Shown here in pieces: positions 42,816 to 51,907 of a DNA stretch of 64,000 nt. The notes under the pieces were generated by a model. The model searched no databases and was not told the DNA's origin. It worked only from the letters and a program-made list of their open reading frames with translations. The stretch spans positions 4,216,001 through 4,280,000 of the forward strand of contig NZ_JACHJS010000001.1 in the NCBI RefSeq assembly GCF_014203755.1, read 5' to 3'. A program made the position numbers and the translations under genes. This DNA is from Saccharothrix violaceirubra (lineage in GTDB: Bacteria; Actinomycetota; Actinomycetes; Mycobacteriales; Pseudonocardiaceae). Every line of letters starts with the position of its first letter. Position 1 is the first letter of the stretch.

Positions 42816-43215
42816 CGAACTTCTCCTTCCCCAACTTCGGCGTGAACACGGTTCCCGCGTCCCCGTCCTGGATGACCAGGGCGCACTTGTCCGGGTCCCA
42901 ATGTGCGGTGATGCGCTCTCCCCCGGCGTTCGTCGTGTGCTTCGTCAGCACATCGGGCACCTGCCCGTTGATCACGCCGTCGACGTAGTGGGCCAGCGCG
43001 TCCGGGTGCACCCCGCGCACCAGGTGCGTGCCGCGGCCCTCCAACGCGCGCAGATCGGCGTGCCCGACGATGGCCCGTGCCTCCGGGTCCACCAGGTCGA
43101 CCCGGTCGACGGCGGCGGGCAGGGGCCGTTCGACCTCCGGCGTCCAGGGGAGGTCGCGGCCCGCACCGAGGTCCCGGTCGTCGGGTTCGGGCCGGTCGGT
43201 CAGCTCGGCGTTCAC
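42805..43215 (-). CDS. Hypothetical protein of the HerA-type operon
   Basis: 136 residues, soluble and acidic, no recognised domain. A central segment (VDLVDPEARAIVGHADLRALEGRGTHLV) and a C-terminal DPDKCALVIQDGDAGTVFTPKL look like small mixed alpha/beta folds. Its GTG start overlaps the stop of the ATPase gene (GTGA) and its end overlaps the next gene, so all are translated together. It is a candidate accessory subunit of the ATPase. Confidence 0.7.
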   Translation of the reverse strand: MNAELTDRPEPDDRDLGAGRDLPWTPEVERPLPAAVDRVDLVDPEARAIVGHADLRALEGRGTHLVRGVHPDALAHYVDGVINGQVPDVLTKHTTNAGGERITAHWDPDKCALVIQDGDAGTVFTPKLGKEKFDVL

Positions 43216-46127
43216 GGGACGACACCCGGGTCGGGCAGCACGGCGAGCGGCCACGTGGTGCCCAGGTCCAGGAACGCGGTGGCGGCCAGGAAGCGGGCCC
43301 GGAGCGGGGTCGCGCGGCTGAGCCGGTCGACGGCGGCGGCGTAGGCCCGGTCGCCGGTCACCACCGACTCGTCGGGCTGCCAGGAGTCCGGGTGGTCGCG
43401 CAGTTCCGCGGCCTGCTCGGCCGCGTTCCGGCCGGTCAACGTCAGGCCCCGGGCGGACCACGCGGCCGTGTCCGGGTGCGGACCGTCGCCCTCGAAGGTC
43501 CGCAGCGCCGCCGCGACGTCGGCCCAGCGGTGGCGGCCCGCCTGCCAGGTGACCTCGGTGCCGTCGCACCCGGTCGACCTGCTGTCCACTGTGGACAGAG
43601 CGGACGCGGTCAGGTGCGCGGCGAGCGACTCGGGCCGGTAGTGGGCGGCCAACCCCCGGTAGCGCACGTCGACCGCGTGCCCCACCCGGTGCGCCACCGC
43701 GCACTCCACCGTCCGCCGGTCGCCGCGCAGCGAGGCCAGCCACGACCGCCACGGGCGCGGCGCGGGCCGACCGACCAGGTGCGCGATCGTCAGCAGCTCG
43801 ATCCACAGCACCACGCGTGGTTCCCCGGCCAGCAGGCCGGCGGCGTTGACCTCGCGCGACAGGCACGGCCGGGCGGCGCACAGCGGTCCGCACGCGGCCG
43901 TGCGCCGTGACCGCAACGCGACGTCGGGCCCGCGTCCGGTCCGCTCCCGGTCCTCGCCCAGCGGCACGGCCACGCGCACCGGCCGGTCCATGCCGTCGGC
44001 GAACACCACCGCACGGCCCGGCGGCAGCGACACCACATGCCGCGACTGGGCTTCGTCCAGGTTCATCGTCGCGCCCACCGCCGCGCGGTCGTCGGCGGCG
44101 GGCAGCCGGTGCACGATCTTGAGCGCGGTGTTCTTGACGACGTCCGGCACGATCTTCGCCGGGATCTGCTCGGCGACCACGACGCCTTCGCCGTACGCGC
44201 GGATCTCGGCGAGCAGTGCGGTGAACAGCTCCACCGCGTGCGCGCCCGGCGAGCCGGGTTCGGCGCGGCGCAGCAACCGGTGGGCCTCCTCGACCACGGT
44301 CACGTGCCGCAGGCCGGAGCCGGTCCCGCGCCGGGTGCGCAGGTGCTGGTGCAGGCGCAGCAGGACGGCGCCGATGAAGAACGCCTTGTCCTGGTCGTCG
44401 CCGACGTCCTCCAGCTCCAGCACGACCGGGCGGGCCAGCAGGTCGGCGACGTCGAGCGGGTGGCCGCCGTCGAGGAACCGCCCGCAGGTGCCCAGGCTCA
44501 ACGCGCTGAGCCGGACGTCCACGAAACCGCGCACGTTGTCGGTGACCTCGCGGCCGTAACCGATGTCCCGCACCACTTCCAGCGCGGCACGGCGCAGATC
44601 GGCGAGCGTGGGTCGGCGTGGGGTCACGCCGGGCAGCCGGGACGTGCCGGTCACCGGGTCCCAGCCGAGGTCGGTGTGCGCCCGGAACAGCGCGTGGCTC
44701 AGGACCTGGGGGAACGGCTCGTGCGCGTCGAACGCGGCGAGGAACAGCGCGCGCACCTGGTCGAGGTGGGTCTGGAGCGGGAAGCCCGGCTCGGGTTCGA
44801 GCGGGTTGAGGCCGACCGGCACGGCGTCGGGATCGCCGGGGCGGATGACGGTGACCGCGCCGATGCGACCGGCCATGGCCGCGTACTCGGCCTTGGCCGG
44901 TTCGACCACCAGCCACGGGATGCCCGCGTGGTGCAGGCGTTCCAGGAGGTGGCGGATGGTCTGGGACTTGCCCGCGCCGGTCGCGCCGGCCACGAACGCG
45001 TGGCGGTTGAGCGTGGCCGTGGGGAAGGAGAACGTGCCGACCGGGCGGTCGGTGTCGTCGAGGACGTCGCCGAGGACCAGGTCGCCGGAGGTCTCCGGGG
45101 TGAGGTCGAAGTCCGCGTGGTCGACCAGGCGGACGCCGGGCAGTTCACGACGCGGGGGCCTGATCAGCCCGGCCACCAGGGCACCGCTCACCGGTGGACC
45201 GCCCACACCGGCACCACTCACGACCGGTTCGCCCGCGACCGGGCCGGGCGCGGCGGAGTCGGTCATGAGGGGTCCTGCCGCAGCGGAATCGCCGACCGCG
45301 GGGCCGGTCTCGACAGGTCGGGTCACGGCAGGGCCGGTCTCGACGGGTCGGGTCACGGCAGGGCCGGTCGCGATGGGGCCGGTCGCGGTGGGGCCGGTCC
45401 GATCGTGGCCGGCCAGGAACGGACCACTCGGTGCGAGGCCGGGTGCGGTCGTGGTGGGCCCGGTCGGCGGGGCCGATCCGTCGGGGATCAGGCGGTAGGG
45501 CAGGTCCGCCGACGCGCACAGCGCCGCGGCGGTGCGGCGGGCGTCGAGCGGCGTCGGTCCGGCCACGAACACCTCCACCGCCCAAGCGCCCGTGACCTGG
45601 GCGATGGTCAGTTCCTGATAGCGGTGTTCGGCGTGGCGCAGAGCCGTGCGGCTCGATTCCAGGCGGACGTCGCGACGCAGCGGGGGGATGCGCATGTCCA
45701 GGTCGGCGAGTTCGTCGGCCACCGCCGCGGCGGTCAGCGGCCGGGCGACGGTGAGCCAGGAGAACGGATCGCCGGAGTGCGCCACGTGCTCGTCGAACCC
45801 GCCCACCGGATCGACCGGGACGTCGGTGCGGACGGTGCACCGCACCCATGTCGTGAACGGCATGGCGGGCGGGTCCGCGGGTGCCGCGGTGGCTCCCGGC
45901 GGGTACAGCAGGCGGTCGTCGGGTCGAGCGGCCGGGAACGCCGGACGGCCGCCGAAGTACACGTGCACGCGCGGGTCGCCGGGCAGCCGCTGCCAGAGGC
46001 CCAGCAGCACTCCCCCGGCGGCGAGCAGCTCGGGGTGCGCGGCCGTGAGGGCGGTGACCAGGGCCTGGTCGGCGTACCGGGGTGTCGAGCGCAGGGCGAC
46101 CAGGCGCATGCCGTCGAACAGGCTCAT
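43212..46127 (-). CDS. HerA/DUF87-type P-loop ATPase
   Basis: 971 residues, no signal peptide or clear membrane helix. About 1-215 is an N-terminal domain of unknown type. About 220-320 is a Thr/Gly/Pro-rich linker with tandem RPVETGPAVT units. The ATPase core begins FVAGATGAGKSQTIRHLLERL (Walker A with Lys387) and WLVVEPAKAEY, with Walker B HVTVVEEAHRLL and the sensor-like region VVVAEQIPAKIVPDVVKNTALKIVHRLP, features of the HerA/FtsK superfamily of DNA-pumping ATPases. The C-terminal ~200 residues are unassigned. HerA relatives pump DNA in repair, conjugation and phage defence; the partner nuclease is not evident. The ATG overlaps a 40-codon ORF. Confidence 0.82.
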   Translation of the reverse strand: MSLFDGMRLVALRSTPRYADQALVTALTAAHPELLAAGGVLLGLWQRLPGDPRVHVYFGGRPAFPAARPDDRLLYPPGATAAPADPPAMPFTTWVRCTVRTDVPVDPVGGFDEHVAHSGDPFSWLTVARPLTAAAVADELADLDMRIPPLRRDVRLESSRTALRHAEHRYQELTIAQVTGAWAVEVFVAGPTPLDARRTAAALCASADLPYRLIPDGSAPPTGPTTTAPGLAPSGPFLAGHDRTGPTATGPIATGPAVTRPVETGPAVTRPVETGPAVGDSAAAGPLMTDSAAPGPVAGEPVVSGAGVGGPPVSGALVAGLIRPPRRELPGVRLVDHADFDLTPETSGDLVLGDVLDDTDRPVGTFSFPTATLNRHAFVAGATGAGKSQTIRHLLERLHHAGIPWLVVEPAKAEYAAMAGRIGAVTVIRPGDPDAVPVGLNPLEPEPGFPLQTHLDQVRALFLAAFDAHEPFPQVLSHALFRAHTDLGWDPVTGTSRLPGVTPRRPTLADLRRAALEVVRDIGYGREVTDNVRGFVDVRLSALSLGTCGRFLDGGHPLDVADLLARPVVLELEDVGDDQDKAFFIGAVLLRLHQHLRTRRGTGSGLRHVTVVEEAHRLLRRAEPGSPGAHAVELFTALLAEIRAYGEGVVVAEQIPAKIVPDVVKNTALKIVHRLPAADDRAAVGATMNLDEAQSRHVVSLPPGRAVVFADGMDRPVRVAVPLGEDRERTGRGPDVALRSRRTAACGPLCAARPCLSREVNAAGLLAGEPRVVLWIELLTIAHLVGRPAPRPWRSWLASLRGDRRTVECAVAHRVGHAVDVRYRGLAAHYRPESLAAHLTASALSTVDSRSTGCDGTEVTWQAGRHRWADVAAALRTFEGDGPHPDTAAWSARGLTLTGRNAAEQAAELRDHPDSWQPDESVVTGDRAYAAAVDRLSRATPLRARFLAATAFLDLGTTWPLAVLPDPGVVP
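45301..45400 (-). repeat. 30-bp tandem repeat encoding RPVETGPAVT units in the HerA-type ATPase linker
   Basis: Two 30-base copies (45301-45330, 45331-45360) differ at one position and are followed by shorter GGGCCGGTCGCG-type units. They encode repeated T-G-P-A-V segments. The near identity suggests recent slippage expansion of a flexible linker. Confidence 0.75.
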
Positions 46128-46246
46128 CGCGATTTCCCGGCACTGCGGGATCCGGTCCCCGGCATCCGGGCCGGCGGCCGGGAGGCACGCGTGATCGGCG
46201 GTGGACAGGCCACGCGACCGGACCGCTCGAAGGCCGCCCGGTTCAT
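46124..46246 (-). CDS. 40-codon basic small ORF coupled at both ends
   Basis: The ATG at 46246 overlaps the stop of the upstream membrane protein gene (ATGA) and its TGA overlaps the ATG of the HerA-type ATPase (ATGA). The product is a 40-residue, Arg/Pro-rich basic peptide (begins MNRAAFERSGR, ends SRSAGKSR) with no known domain. It may be a real subunit or a translated bridge that keeps ribosomes moving to the ATPase gene. The overlaps fill what is otherwise a 115-base gap in a tightly packed operon. Confidence 0.45.
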   Translation of the reverse strand: MNRAAFERSGRVACPPPITRASRPPARMPGTGSRSAGKSR

Positions 46247-47913
46247 CGCGGTTCCCGGGCGACGTCGGGCAGCAGCGCGATACCCGGGTTGCAGTCCCCC
46301 AGCACCACGCGCCGGCCGGCCGGACCGACCTCGACCAGCACGAACGCCGTCGGCGGCAGTGCCTGGAGCCGAGTCGGCTCGACGGCGAACTCGTACACCC
46401 GCGACGCGGTGCCGCCGACGCCCGTCGAACCGGACCGGGCCATCGACACCGTGTGCTGCCACGTCTCCGTGCGGGCGACCGAGTCGGTGAAGCTGTCGCC
46501 GACCTGGCGGGTCAACTGGCTGAGCCGGAACGTGTGCTCACGGCCGATGAACTCGGCCGCCGTCCTGGCCTCCTCGTGGTTGCCCAACCGCATGACGATC
46601 GTGGTGCCGTCGCCGGCGCCGAGCAGCTTCCCCAGGTCGCCGCGCAGGTGTTCGAGCACGAGCACGAGCCGGGCACCGACCCTGCGCGACCGCCGGGCCA
46701 GGGCCTCGAGTGCGGTGAGTCCCAGGTGGTCGGCACCGATCACGAACAGCGCGTCCCGCCCCGAGCCGCCGCGCACGGCGTGCAGCACGCGGTGGAACAG
46801 CACGCGGTCGAGGAAGTCCTTGCGGCGGGCGTGCGCACCGGTCGTGGCCAGCACGGTGAGACCGGGTCCGGGCCAGGTCAGCGGGTCGCCGGTGGTCGCG
46901 CCGGCCTCGCCGGAGCCGAGCAGGTCGACCAGGCCGGTCAACGCGCGCAGGGCGTCGGCGGTGCGTTCGGTGGCACCGGCCGCGTCGATGCGGCCGGTGA
47001 GGCAGTGGACCTCGGCGCGGGACAGCGACCCGGTACCCGGGTCGTGGTGGCCACGCACCACGCGCAGTCCGGCCGCGAGCCGGGCGAAGGTGATCGGCGC
47101 GTCCAGGCAGCGGGTGACCGTGGTCAGCAGGTCGGCGTCGACCAGGTCCGCGTCGGCCGCCGGTCCGCGCAGCGTGGCCACGGCGCCGACCACGACCTCG
47201 ACCACCTCGTCCGGGGGGAGTCCGGCCAGCAACGCGCCCGCGTGGTCGTGCGACAGCTCGACGCCGGACACCGGATAGCCGGCGGCCCCGGCGAACGCGG
47301 CCAGGCCGTCGGCGGTGCGTTGTTCGCTCAGGTCGACGACGAGCACGCCGCTGCCCGCGCGCAACAGCGAGCTGCCGACCGTGGTGACCAGCCCCGCCCA
47401 GCCGTCGCCCGTGCCGCCGAACACGTCCACGCGCGCGGCCGTCGTGCGCAGCGGGAACCAGCATTCGGGGACGTCGTGCCGGAGCCGGGCGGACTGCCAG
47501 GCGGCGATCTGCCGCCGGTACCGGTCGAGCGCGCGGTCGCGGACGCGGCCGGCCTCGGCGAGCCGGGCGCGGGGCAGGACGACCTCGCGGACGACGATCA
47601 AGGCCAGGCCGACGACGAGCACGCTGACCGCGAGCGCCGCACGGGTGGTCGCGGCGGGCACGGGCAGCAGCCAGCCGCCATAGGAAATCGCGCCGACGCC
47701 GAGCGACAACAACGGCACGCGTCGGGCGCGTCGCCTTTTCTCCCACCACGCGACCGTGACGTCCACGGGTTCACGCCACCGCGGCGGGTCGTGTTCGTCG
47801 TTCTCCGGTGCGGGCACGAATTCCCAGCCCCATCGTTCCGCTCCGGTGAACAGCCGTGCGACCAGTCCGCCGCGCGCGGACGCGCCGTCCACCGACAACG
47901 AACCGCCTGCCAC
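46243..47913 (-). CDS. Membrane protein with degenerate P-loop (conjugation-coupling-protein-like), first gene of HerA-type operon
   Basis: About 556 residues. Two adjacent hydrophobic segments (about 52-105, LLSLGVGAISYGGWLL and VSVLVVGLALIVV) follow a cytosolic start. The soluble part resembles TraG/VirD4-type ATPases: VFGGTGDGWAGL (about 165-176) occupies the Walker A position but lacks the lysine. LVVDLSEQRT, ALFVIGADHLGL and LVLVLEHLRGDLGKLLGAG follow. It probably does not hydrolyse ATP and may be a membrane platform for the HerA-type ATPase. GTG 47913 is chosen for its 7-base spacing to GGGGGAGG; GTG 47916 is equally in frame. It heads the operon. Confidence 0.7.
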   Translation of the reverse strand: MAGGSLSVDGASARGGLVARLFTGAERWGWEFVPAPENDEHDPPRWREPVDVTVAWWEKRRRARRVPLLSLGVGAISYGGWLLPVPAATTRAALAVSVLVVGLALIVVREVVLPRARLAEAGRVRDRALDRYRRQIAAWQSARLRHDVPECWFPLRTTAARVDVFGGTGDGWAGLVTTVGSSLLRAGSGVLVVDLSEQRTADGLAAFAGAAGYPVSGVELSHDHAGALLAGLPPDEVVEVVVGAVATLRGPAADADLVDADLLTTVTRCLDAPITFARLAAGLRVVRGHHDPGTGSLSRAEVHCLTGRIDAAGATERTADALRALTGLVDLLGSGEAGATTGDPLTWPGPGLTVLATTGAHARRKDFLDRVLFHRVLHAVRGGSGRDALFVIGADHLGLTALEALARRSRRVGARLVLVLEHLRGDLGKLLGAGDGTTIVMRLGNHEEARTAAEFIGREHTFRLSQLTRQVGDSFTDSVARTETWQHTVSMARSGSTGVGGTASRVYEFAVEPTRLQALPPTAFVLVEVGPAGRRVVLGDCNPGIALLPDVAREPR

Positions 47914-48172
47914 CACGCGACCTCCCCCGTGCCTCGCGGAAATCGACGATAGCGACACATTGTCGGGGTGGGCGCGGAAATCACCCGAGCGGTCGCGAGA
48001 CAAATTCCGGGCCCGTTTTACCGTGCGCAGCGAATATTCCGCGTGACCATTGCCGCGGATGATCGGCGCGGAATACCACTCGATTCCCGGCGGCGGACAC
48101 GCACCGGTGATCGAATTCGGCCGGTCGGGTGTCACTGGGCCGGCGGCCGGCGGCGGGTTAGGGTTCTCGCCC
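47914..48172. promoter_or_regulatory. Divergent intergenic region between the HerA-type operon and the beta-helix lipoprotein
   Basis: 259 bases with a less GC-rich patch at about 47990-48055, where the divergent promoters are expected. GGGGGAGG (minus strand, 47921-47928) is the ribosome site of the membrane ATPase-like gene. No clear operator is visible. Confidence 0.3.
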
Positions 48173-49342
48173 ATGCGCCGCCTGTCGCTCCGCGTAGTCG
48201 CCGCCCCGGTGGTCCTGGCCGTGGTGCTCACCGGTTGTGGGACCACGGTCGAGGGTCGTGGGGTCGCTTCGGCACCGGCGGTCACCACGACCGTCCCGCC
48301 GACGACCACCACCTCGAGCGTGGCACCCACGACCACGACGACGGCCGTCACCACGACGGTCCCGGCCGCGCCGCCGGACCGGCCCGGCAACCCGGCGGGC
48401 ACGGCCGCGGTGCCGGCGCAGGCGGCGGCCGTCGACACGAGCCGGCCCACGACCGTGATCGGCGACGGCACCCCGGCCGGGTGCACGTCCGAGGCCGTGG
48501 TCGCGGCCGTCGCCAAGGGCGGCGTGATCACGTTCTCCTGCGGCCCGGCGCCGGTGCGGATCGCGTTGACGGCCACGGCCAAGGTCCGCAACGACGCACC
48601 CGACGTGGTGCTCGACGGCGGCGGGCGGGTCACGCTCACCGGCAGCGGGCAGCGTCGCGTCCTCTACCTCAACACGTGCGACCAGGCCCAGGTCGTCACG
48701 ACGTCGCACTGCCAGCAGCAGGACGAACCGTCGTTGACCGTGCAGAACATCGCCATCGCGGACGGCAACTCGTCCGGCGACACCACCGAGGGCGGCGGTG
48801 GCGGCGGGCTGTTCGCGCACGGCGGCCGACTGCGGATCGTCAACGCCCGGTTCACCGGCAACCGCTGCGACAAGGTGGGCCCCGACCTGGGCGGCGGCGC
48901 GGTGCGCGTGCTCGGCCAGTCGAACCCGGTGTACGTCGTGGGCAGCACGTTCAGCGACGGCTCGTGCTCCAACGGCGGCGCGCTCAGCGGCCTCGGCGTC
49001 TCCTTCGTCGTGCTCAACAGCGTGTTGGACGGCAACACCGCCGTGGGCACGGGCGCGAACCCGGCCCGCGACGGCACGCCCGGCGGCGGCAGCGGCGGCG
49101 CGATCTACACCGACGGCAACAAGTTCGACGTCCGCATCGCCGGGTCCGTCGTGGAGGGCAACACCGCCAACGAGGGCGGCGGCGCGGTGTTCTTCGTCAG
49201 CAACGACCGCAGCGGCACGCTGTCGGTGGAGGGTTCGACGCTGAACCGCAACACCAGCAAGGGTTTCGAGACCGAGGGGTTCCCGGGGATCTTCTTCCTC
49301 GGCGCCGCCGAACCGAAAGTCGCGAACTCCACGATCCGGTGA
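48173..49342 (+). CDS. Secreted lipoprotein with right-handed parallel beta-helix
   Basis: 389 residues. The signal sequence MRRLSLRVVAAPVVLAVVLTGC ends in a lipobox with Cys22. Residues about 30-70 are a Thr/Pro/Ser-rich wall-spanning linker (TTTVPPTTTTSS). From about 95 on, repeated short strands with Gly/Asn turns (GGGRLRIVNARFTGNRC, VYVVGSTFSDGSC, VRIAGSVVEGNTANEGGGA) match pectate-lyase-like/polymorphic beta-helix proteins. Several Cys (CTSEA, FSCG, NTCD, SHC) may form disulfides. No catalytic acidic cluster is evident, so it may be an adhesin or binding protein. An upstream in-frame ATG would add residues before the signal peptide and was rejected. Confidence 0.82.
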   Translation: MRRLSLRVVAAPVVLAVVLTGCGTTVEGRGVASAPAVTTTVPPTTTTSSVAPTTTTTAVTTTVPAAPPDRPGNPAGTAAVPAQAAAVDTSRPTTVIGDGTPAGCTSEAVVAAVAKGGVITFSCGPAPVRIALTATAKVRNDAPDVVLDGGGRVTLTGSGQRRVLYLNTCDQAQVVTTSHCQQQDEPSLTVQNIAIADGNSSGDTTEGGGGGGLFAHGGRLRIVNARFTGNRCDKVGPDLGGGAVRVLGQSNPVYVVGSTFSDGSCSNGGALSGLGVSFVVLNSVLDGNTAVGTGANPARDGTPGGGSGGAIYTDGNKFDVRIAGSVVEGNTANEGGGAVFFVSNDRSGTLSVEGSTLNRNTSKGFETEGFPGIFFLGAAEPKVANSTIR

Positions 49343-49437
49343 CACCGGTACCGACTGCCCGGATGATTCGGCGCCACCCCCTGTCATCGACGCCGACGTC
49401 ACCGGGCAGCCGGCCAGTCCTGTCTACCGGCGCCGAT

Positions 49438-49487
49438 GTTGTCCGGTTTCGCGAACCGCCGACCGGACAACCAAGTCCGGACAAACC
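49438..49487. promoter_or_regulatory. Repeated TTGTCCGG/CCGGACAA sites upstream of the kinase-like gene
   Basis: GTTGTCCGGT (49438-49447) and ACCGGACAAC (49462-49471) are exact inverted copies separated by 14 bases, and a third half-site TCCGGACAAA follows at about 49476-49485. The last copy ends roughly 25 bases before the ATG at 49511. The arrangement looks like an operator; the binding protein is unknown. Confidence 0.4.
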
Positions 49488-49510
49488 TGACGACGGGTAG
49501 CGTCGGCCGC

Positions 49511-50497
49511 ATGTCCCGCCTCGCCGACCACGCCGCCGTGTCCACCGCCCTGTCGTTGTTGGGTGACAACGAGTTGCGTACGCTCGTCGACAACGCGCCC
49601 GTGGTGCACGAGGGCATCGGCGGCACGGCGGTGCGGTTGACGGTCGAGGGCCGGGACGTGTTCGTGAAGCGGGTCGCGCTGACCACGTTGGAGCGTCAGG
49701 GCCGCAACGTCCGGTCCACGGCCAACCTCTTCGGCCTGCCGCCGTGGTTCCACTACGGCCTGGGTTCCGCCGGGTTCGGCGGGTGGCGGGAGCTGGCCGC
49801 GCACGTCATGGCGACCGACTGGGTGATCGCCGGGCGCACGGCGGCGTTCCCGCTGCTGCACCACTGGCGCGCGCTCGACCAGGAGCCGCGCGCGGTGGAC
49901 CTGGCCGAGGTGGAGCGGACCGTCGCGTTCTGGGACGGGTTGCCGTCCGTGCGGCACCGGGTGGAGGCGTTGGCCGTGGCGACGTCCGCCCTCGTGCTGT
50001 TCCTGGAACATTTCCCGTACACGCTCGACGAGTGGGCCGGCCGCCACGGCGTGGGCGGATTCGTGGAGAAGGACCTGCTCGACGGCCTCGATTTCCTGCG
50101 CGGCAACGGCTTGTGGCACTTCGACACCCACCTCGGCAACATCCTCACCGACGGGGGACGGCTGTACTTCTGCGATTTCGGGCTGGCCTGCTCGACCCGG
50201 TTCGCCCTCGACCCGCACGAACGGGAATTCCTCGACCGCAACGTCGCCCACGACCGCGATTACGCGATCCGGTGCCTGGTGGACCGGGTGTTGCGCACCG
50301 CCTGCGGCGACGACCGCGAACGTGCCGACGCGGTCCTGCGCCGGTGCGCGGAGACCGGTGACTCCCCCGACCTGGCCGGCATCCCCGAGGCGGACGCGGA
50401 CGTCGTGCGTCGCCACGCCCGCACCGCGCTCAGGATGAAGCGCTTCTACCACGACCTGGTGGTGGAGAGCCGGCGCACGCCCTACCCGGACGCGTGA
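49511..50497 (+). CDS. Protein-kinase-fold protein (unusual serine/threonine-kinase-like)
   Basis: 328 residues, cytosolic. Kinase landmarks: VFVKRVAL (candidate ATP-binding Lys, about 57), the catalytic loop HFDTHLGNIL (about 203, HxDxxxxN pattern) and CDFGLA (about 221, DFG metal-binding). The P-loop glycine motif is poor (EGIGGTAVRL), and the catalytic loop is nearer to aminoglycoside phosphotransferase-like and small bacterial kinases than to eukaryote-type Pkn kinases. There are no transmembrane or PASTA regions. Substrate unknown. It stands alone behind an operator-like repeat. Confidence 0.75.
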   Translation: MSRLADHAAVSTALSLLGDNELRTLVDNAPVVHEGIGGTAVRLTVEGRDVFVKRVALTTLERQGRNVRSTANLFGLPPWFHYGLGSAGFGGWRELAAHVMATDWVIAGRTAAFPLLHHWRALDQEPRAVDLAEVERTVAFWDGLPSVRHRVEALAVATSALVLFLEHFPYTLDEWAGRHGVGGFVEKDLLDGLDFLRGNGLWHFDTHLGNILTDGGRLYFCDFGLACSTRFALDPHEREFLDRNVAHDRDYAIRCLVDRVLRTACGDDRERADAVLRRCAETGDSPDLAGIPEADADVVRRHARTALRMKRFYHDLVVESRRTPYPDA

Positions 50498-50679
50498 TCG
50501 GCTGGTGCCCGCGGGTCGCGGTGATCGGCCGGCACCACGATCGAGGCGGGGTCGACGGTGTCGCGTGATCGTGCCGTTCTCCGTGTGCCCGAAGCGGTGG
50601 ACCGCCGGAGACTCGTCTGGAATGTCCGGTACCGCTAGCGTTCGGCGCAGGCCGCCCGGACGCCACCGGAGAACCGCCC

Positions 50680-51780
50680 ATGCAGCTCGCCCTTGTCCTG
50701 GCCGCGACCGCGGCCCTCACCACCTCCCCCGCCGCGCCGGCCACCGTGACCGAGATCCTGCCGCCGGCCGGCTACCGGTCGGTGTCGGCCTACGCCCTCA
50801 ACGACGCCGGGCAGATCGCCGGTACCGCCTACCCCGAGTCCGGCCCCGGTCGGGCGCACCTGTGGCACGGCGGTGCCGTGACCGCTCTCGGCGTCGGTGC
50901 CGCCGTCGCGATCGGCCGCAACGGGCACGTGATCATCTCGGAGTTCACCGGCACGAACGGCCGCGTGACCCAGAAGGTGTTCCTCTACCACGACGGCGTC
51001 CGCCGCGACATCAGCCCGCCCGGCGAGGGCTACGCGGGCGCGGGCACCGTCAGCGGCAACGGCACCGTGCCCATGAGCTACTCCGACTCCGCGTACAGCG
51101 GCAACGTCAACCGGGTCGGTGTGCGGCGCGGCGGCCGGTTCGCCGAGGTGACCATCCCCGACTTCGGCCCGCAGGTGGGGGTCCGGGCGGTCAACGACGG
51201 CGGCGAGTTCGTCGGCAGCACCTACCGCACGTCGGCGTTCCGCTGCGACGCCGAGGACGTGTGCACCCGCCTGCCCGTACCGCCGGGTGTCACCGACCCG
51301 ACGCCGAACGCGCTCAACGAGTCCGGCGTGGTGGTCGGCTACGGCTTCACCGCGGCCGGCCAGGTGCCGTTGCGCTGGGACCACGCCGGGGTGACCGTGC
51401 TGCACGACGGTCCCGGCGCGCCGGCCGGTCGGGAGCAGGCGGTCAACGAGCGCGGCGACGTCGTCGGCTGGCGGCAGGTCGACGGCGTCCGCCGGGCGAC
51501 GCTGTGGCGCGACGGCGCGGCCGTCGACCTCGGCCGGCCCGGCGAGGAGTACAGCGAGACGATCGCCGTCAACGACCTCGGCCAGGTCGTCGGCCGCAGC
51601 CGGGTCGACGGTCGTGAGGTGGCTTGGGTGTGGCACCGCGGCAGGTACACCGTGCTGCCGTCGCTCGGCGGGGCGTGGACCAGTCCGATGGTGATCAACA
51701 ACACCGGCACCGTGGTCGGCACGGCGGTCGACGCCGAGGGCCGCAACCGCGCGGTCCGCTGGACGATCCGCACCTGGTGA
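50680..51780 (+). CDS. Secreted HAF-repeat protein (first of tandem pair)
   Basis: 366 residues with an N-terminal signal peptide (MQLALVLAATAALTTSPAAPA). The mature part is built of HAF-family repeats: SAYALNDAGQIAGTAY, NALNESGVVVGYG, AVNERGDVVGWR, AVNDLGQVVGRS and VINNTGTVVGTA, each followed by a strand carrying a tryptophan (HLWHG, TLWRDG). This is typical of extracellular propeller-like proteins of unknown function. It is about the same length and plan as the next gene and shares its leader sequence, so the two arose by tandem duplication. Confidence 0.85.
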   Translation: MQLALVLAATAALTTSPAAPATVTEILPPAGYRSVSAYALNDAGQIAGTAYPESGPGRAHLWHGGAVTALGVGAAVAIGRNGHVIISEFTGTNGRVTQKVFLYHDGVRRDISPPGEGYAGAGTVSGNGTVPMSYSDSAYSGNVNRVGVRRGGRFAEVTIPDFGPQVGVRAVNDGGEFVGSTYRTSAFRCDAEDVCTRLPVPPGVTDPTPNALNESGVVVGYGFTAAGQVPLRWDHAGVTVLHDGPGAPAGREQAVNERGDVVGWRQVDGVRRATLWRDGAAVDLGRPGEEYSETIAVNDLGQVVGRSRVDGREVAWVWHRGRYTVLPSLGGAWTSPMVINNTGTVVGTAVDAEGRNRAVRWTIRTW

Positions 51781-51907
51781 TCCTCCGGGCGGCGCACTCC
51801 CCGGGACGGCGGGAGACTTCGGGATTGCGCCGCCCGGCCCACACTGTGTGCGTGCGCATGTGGTTATGGTTCGGCCAGGCCGCCCGGACGATCACGGAGA
51901 GCAGCGC

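Noticed and set aside
45145..46188. Overlapping 347-codon minus-strand frame
   Set aside because: Out-of-frame shadow of the HerA-type ATPase; the ATPase frame carries Walker motifs and coupled starts.
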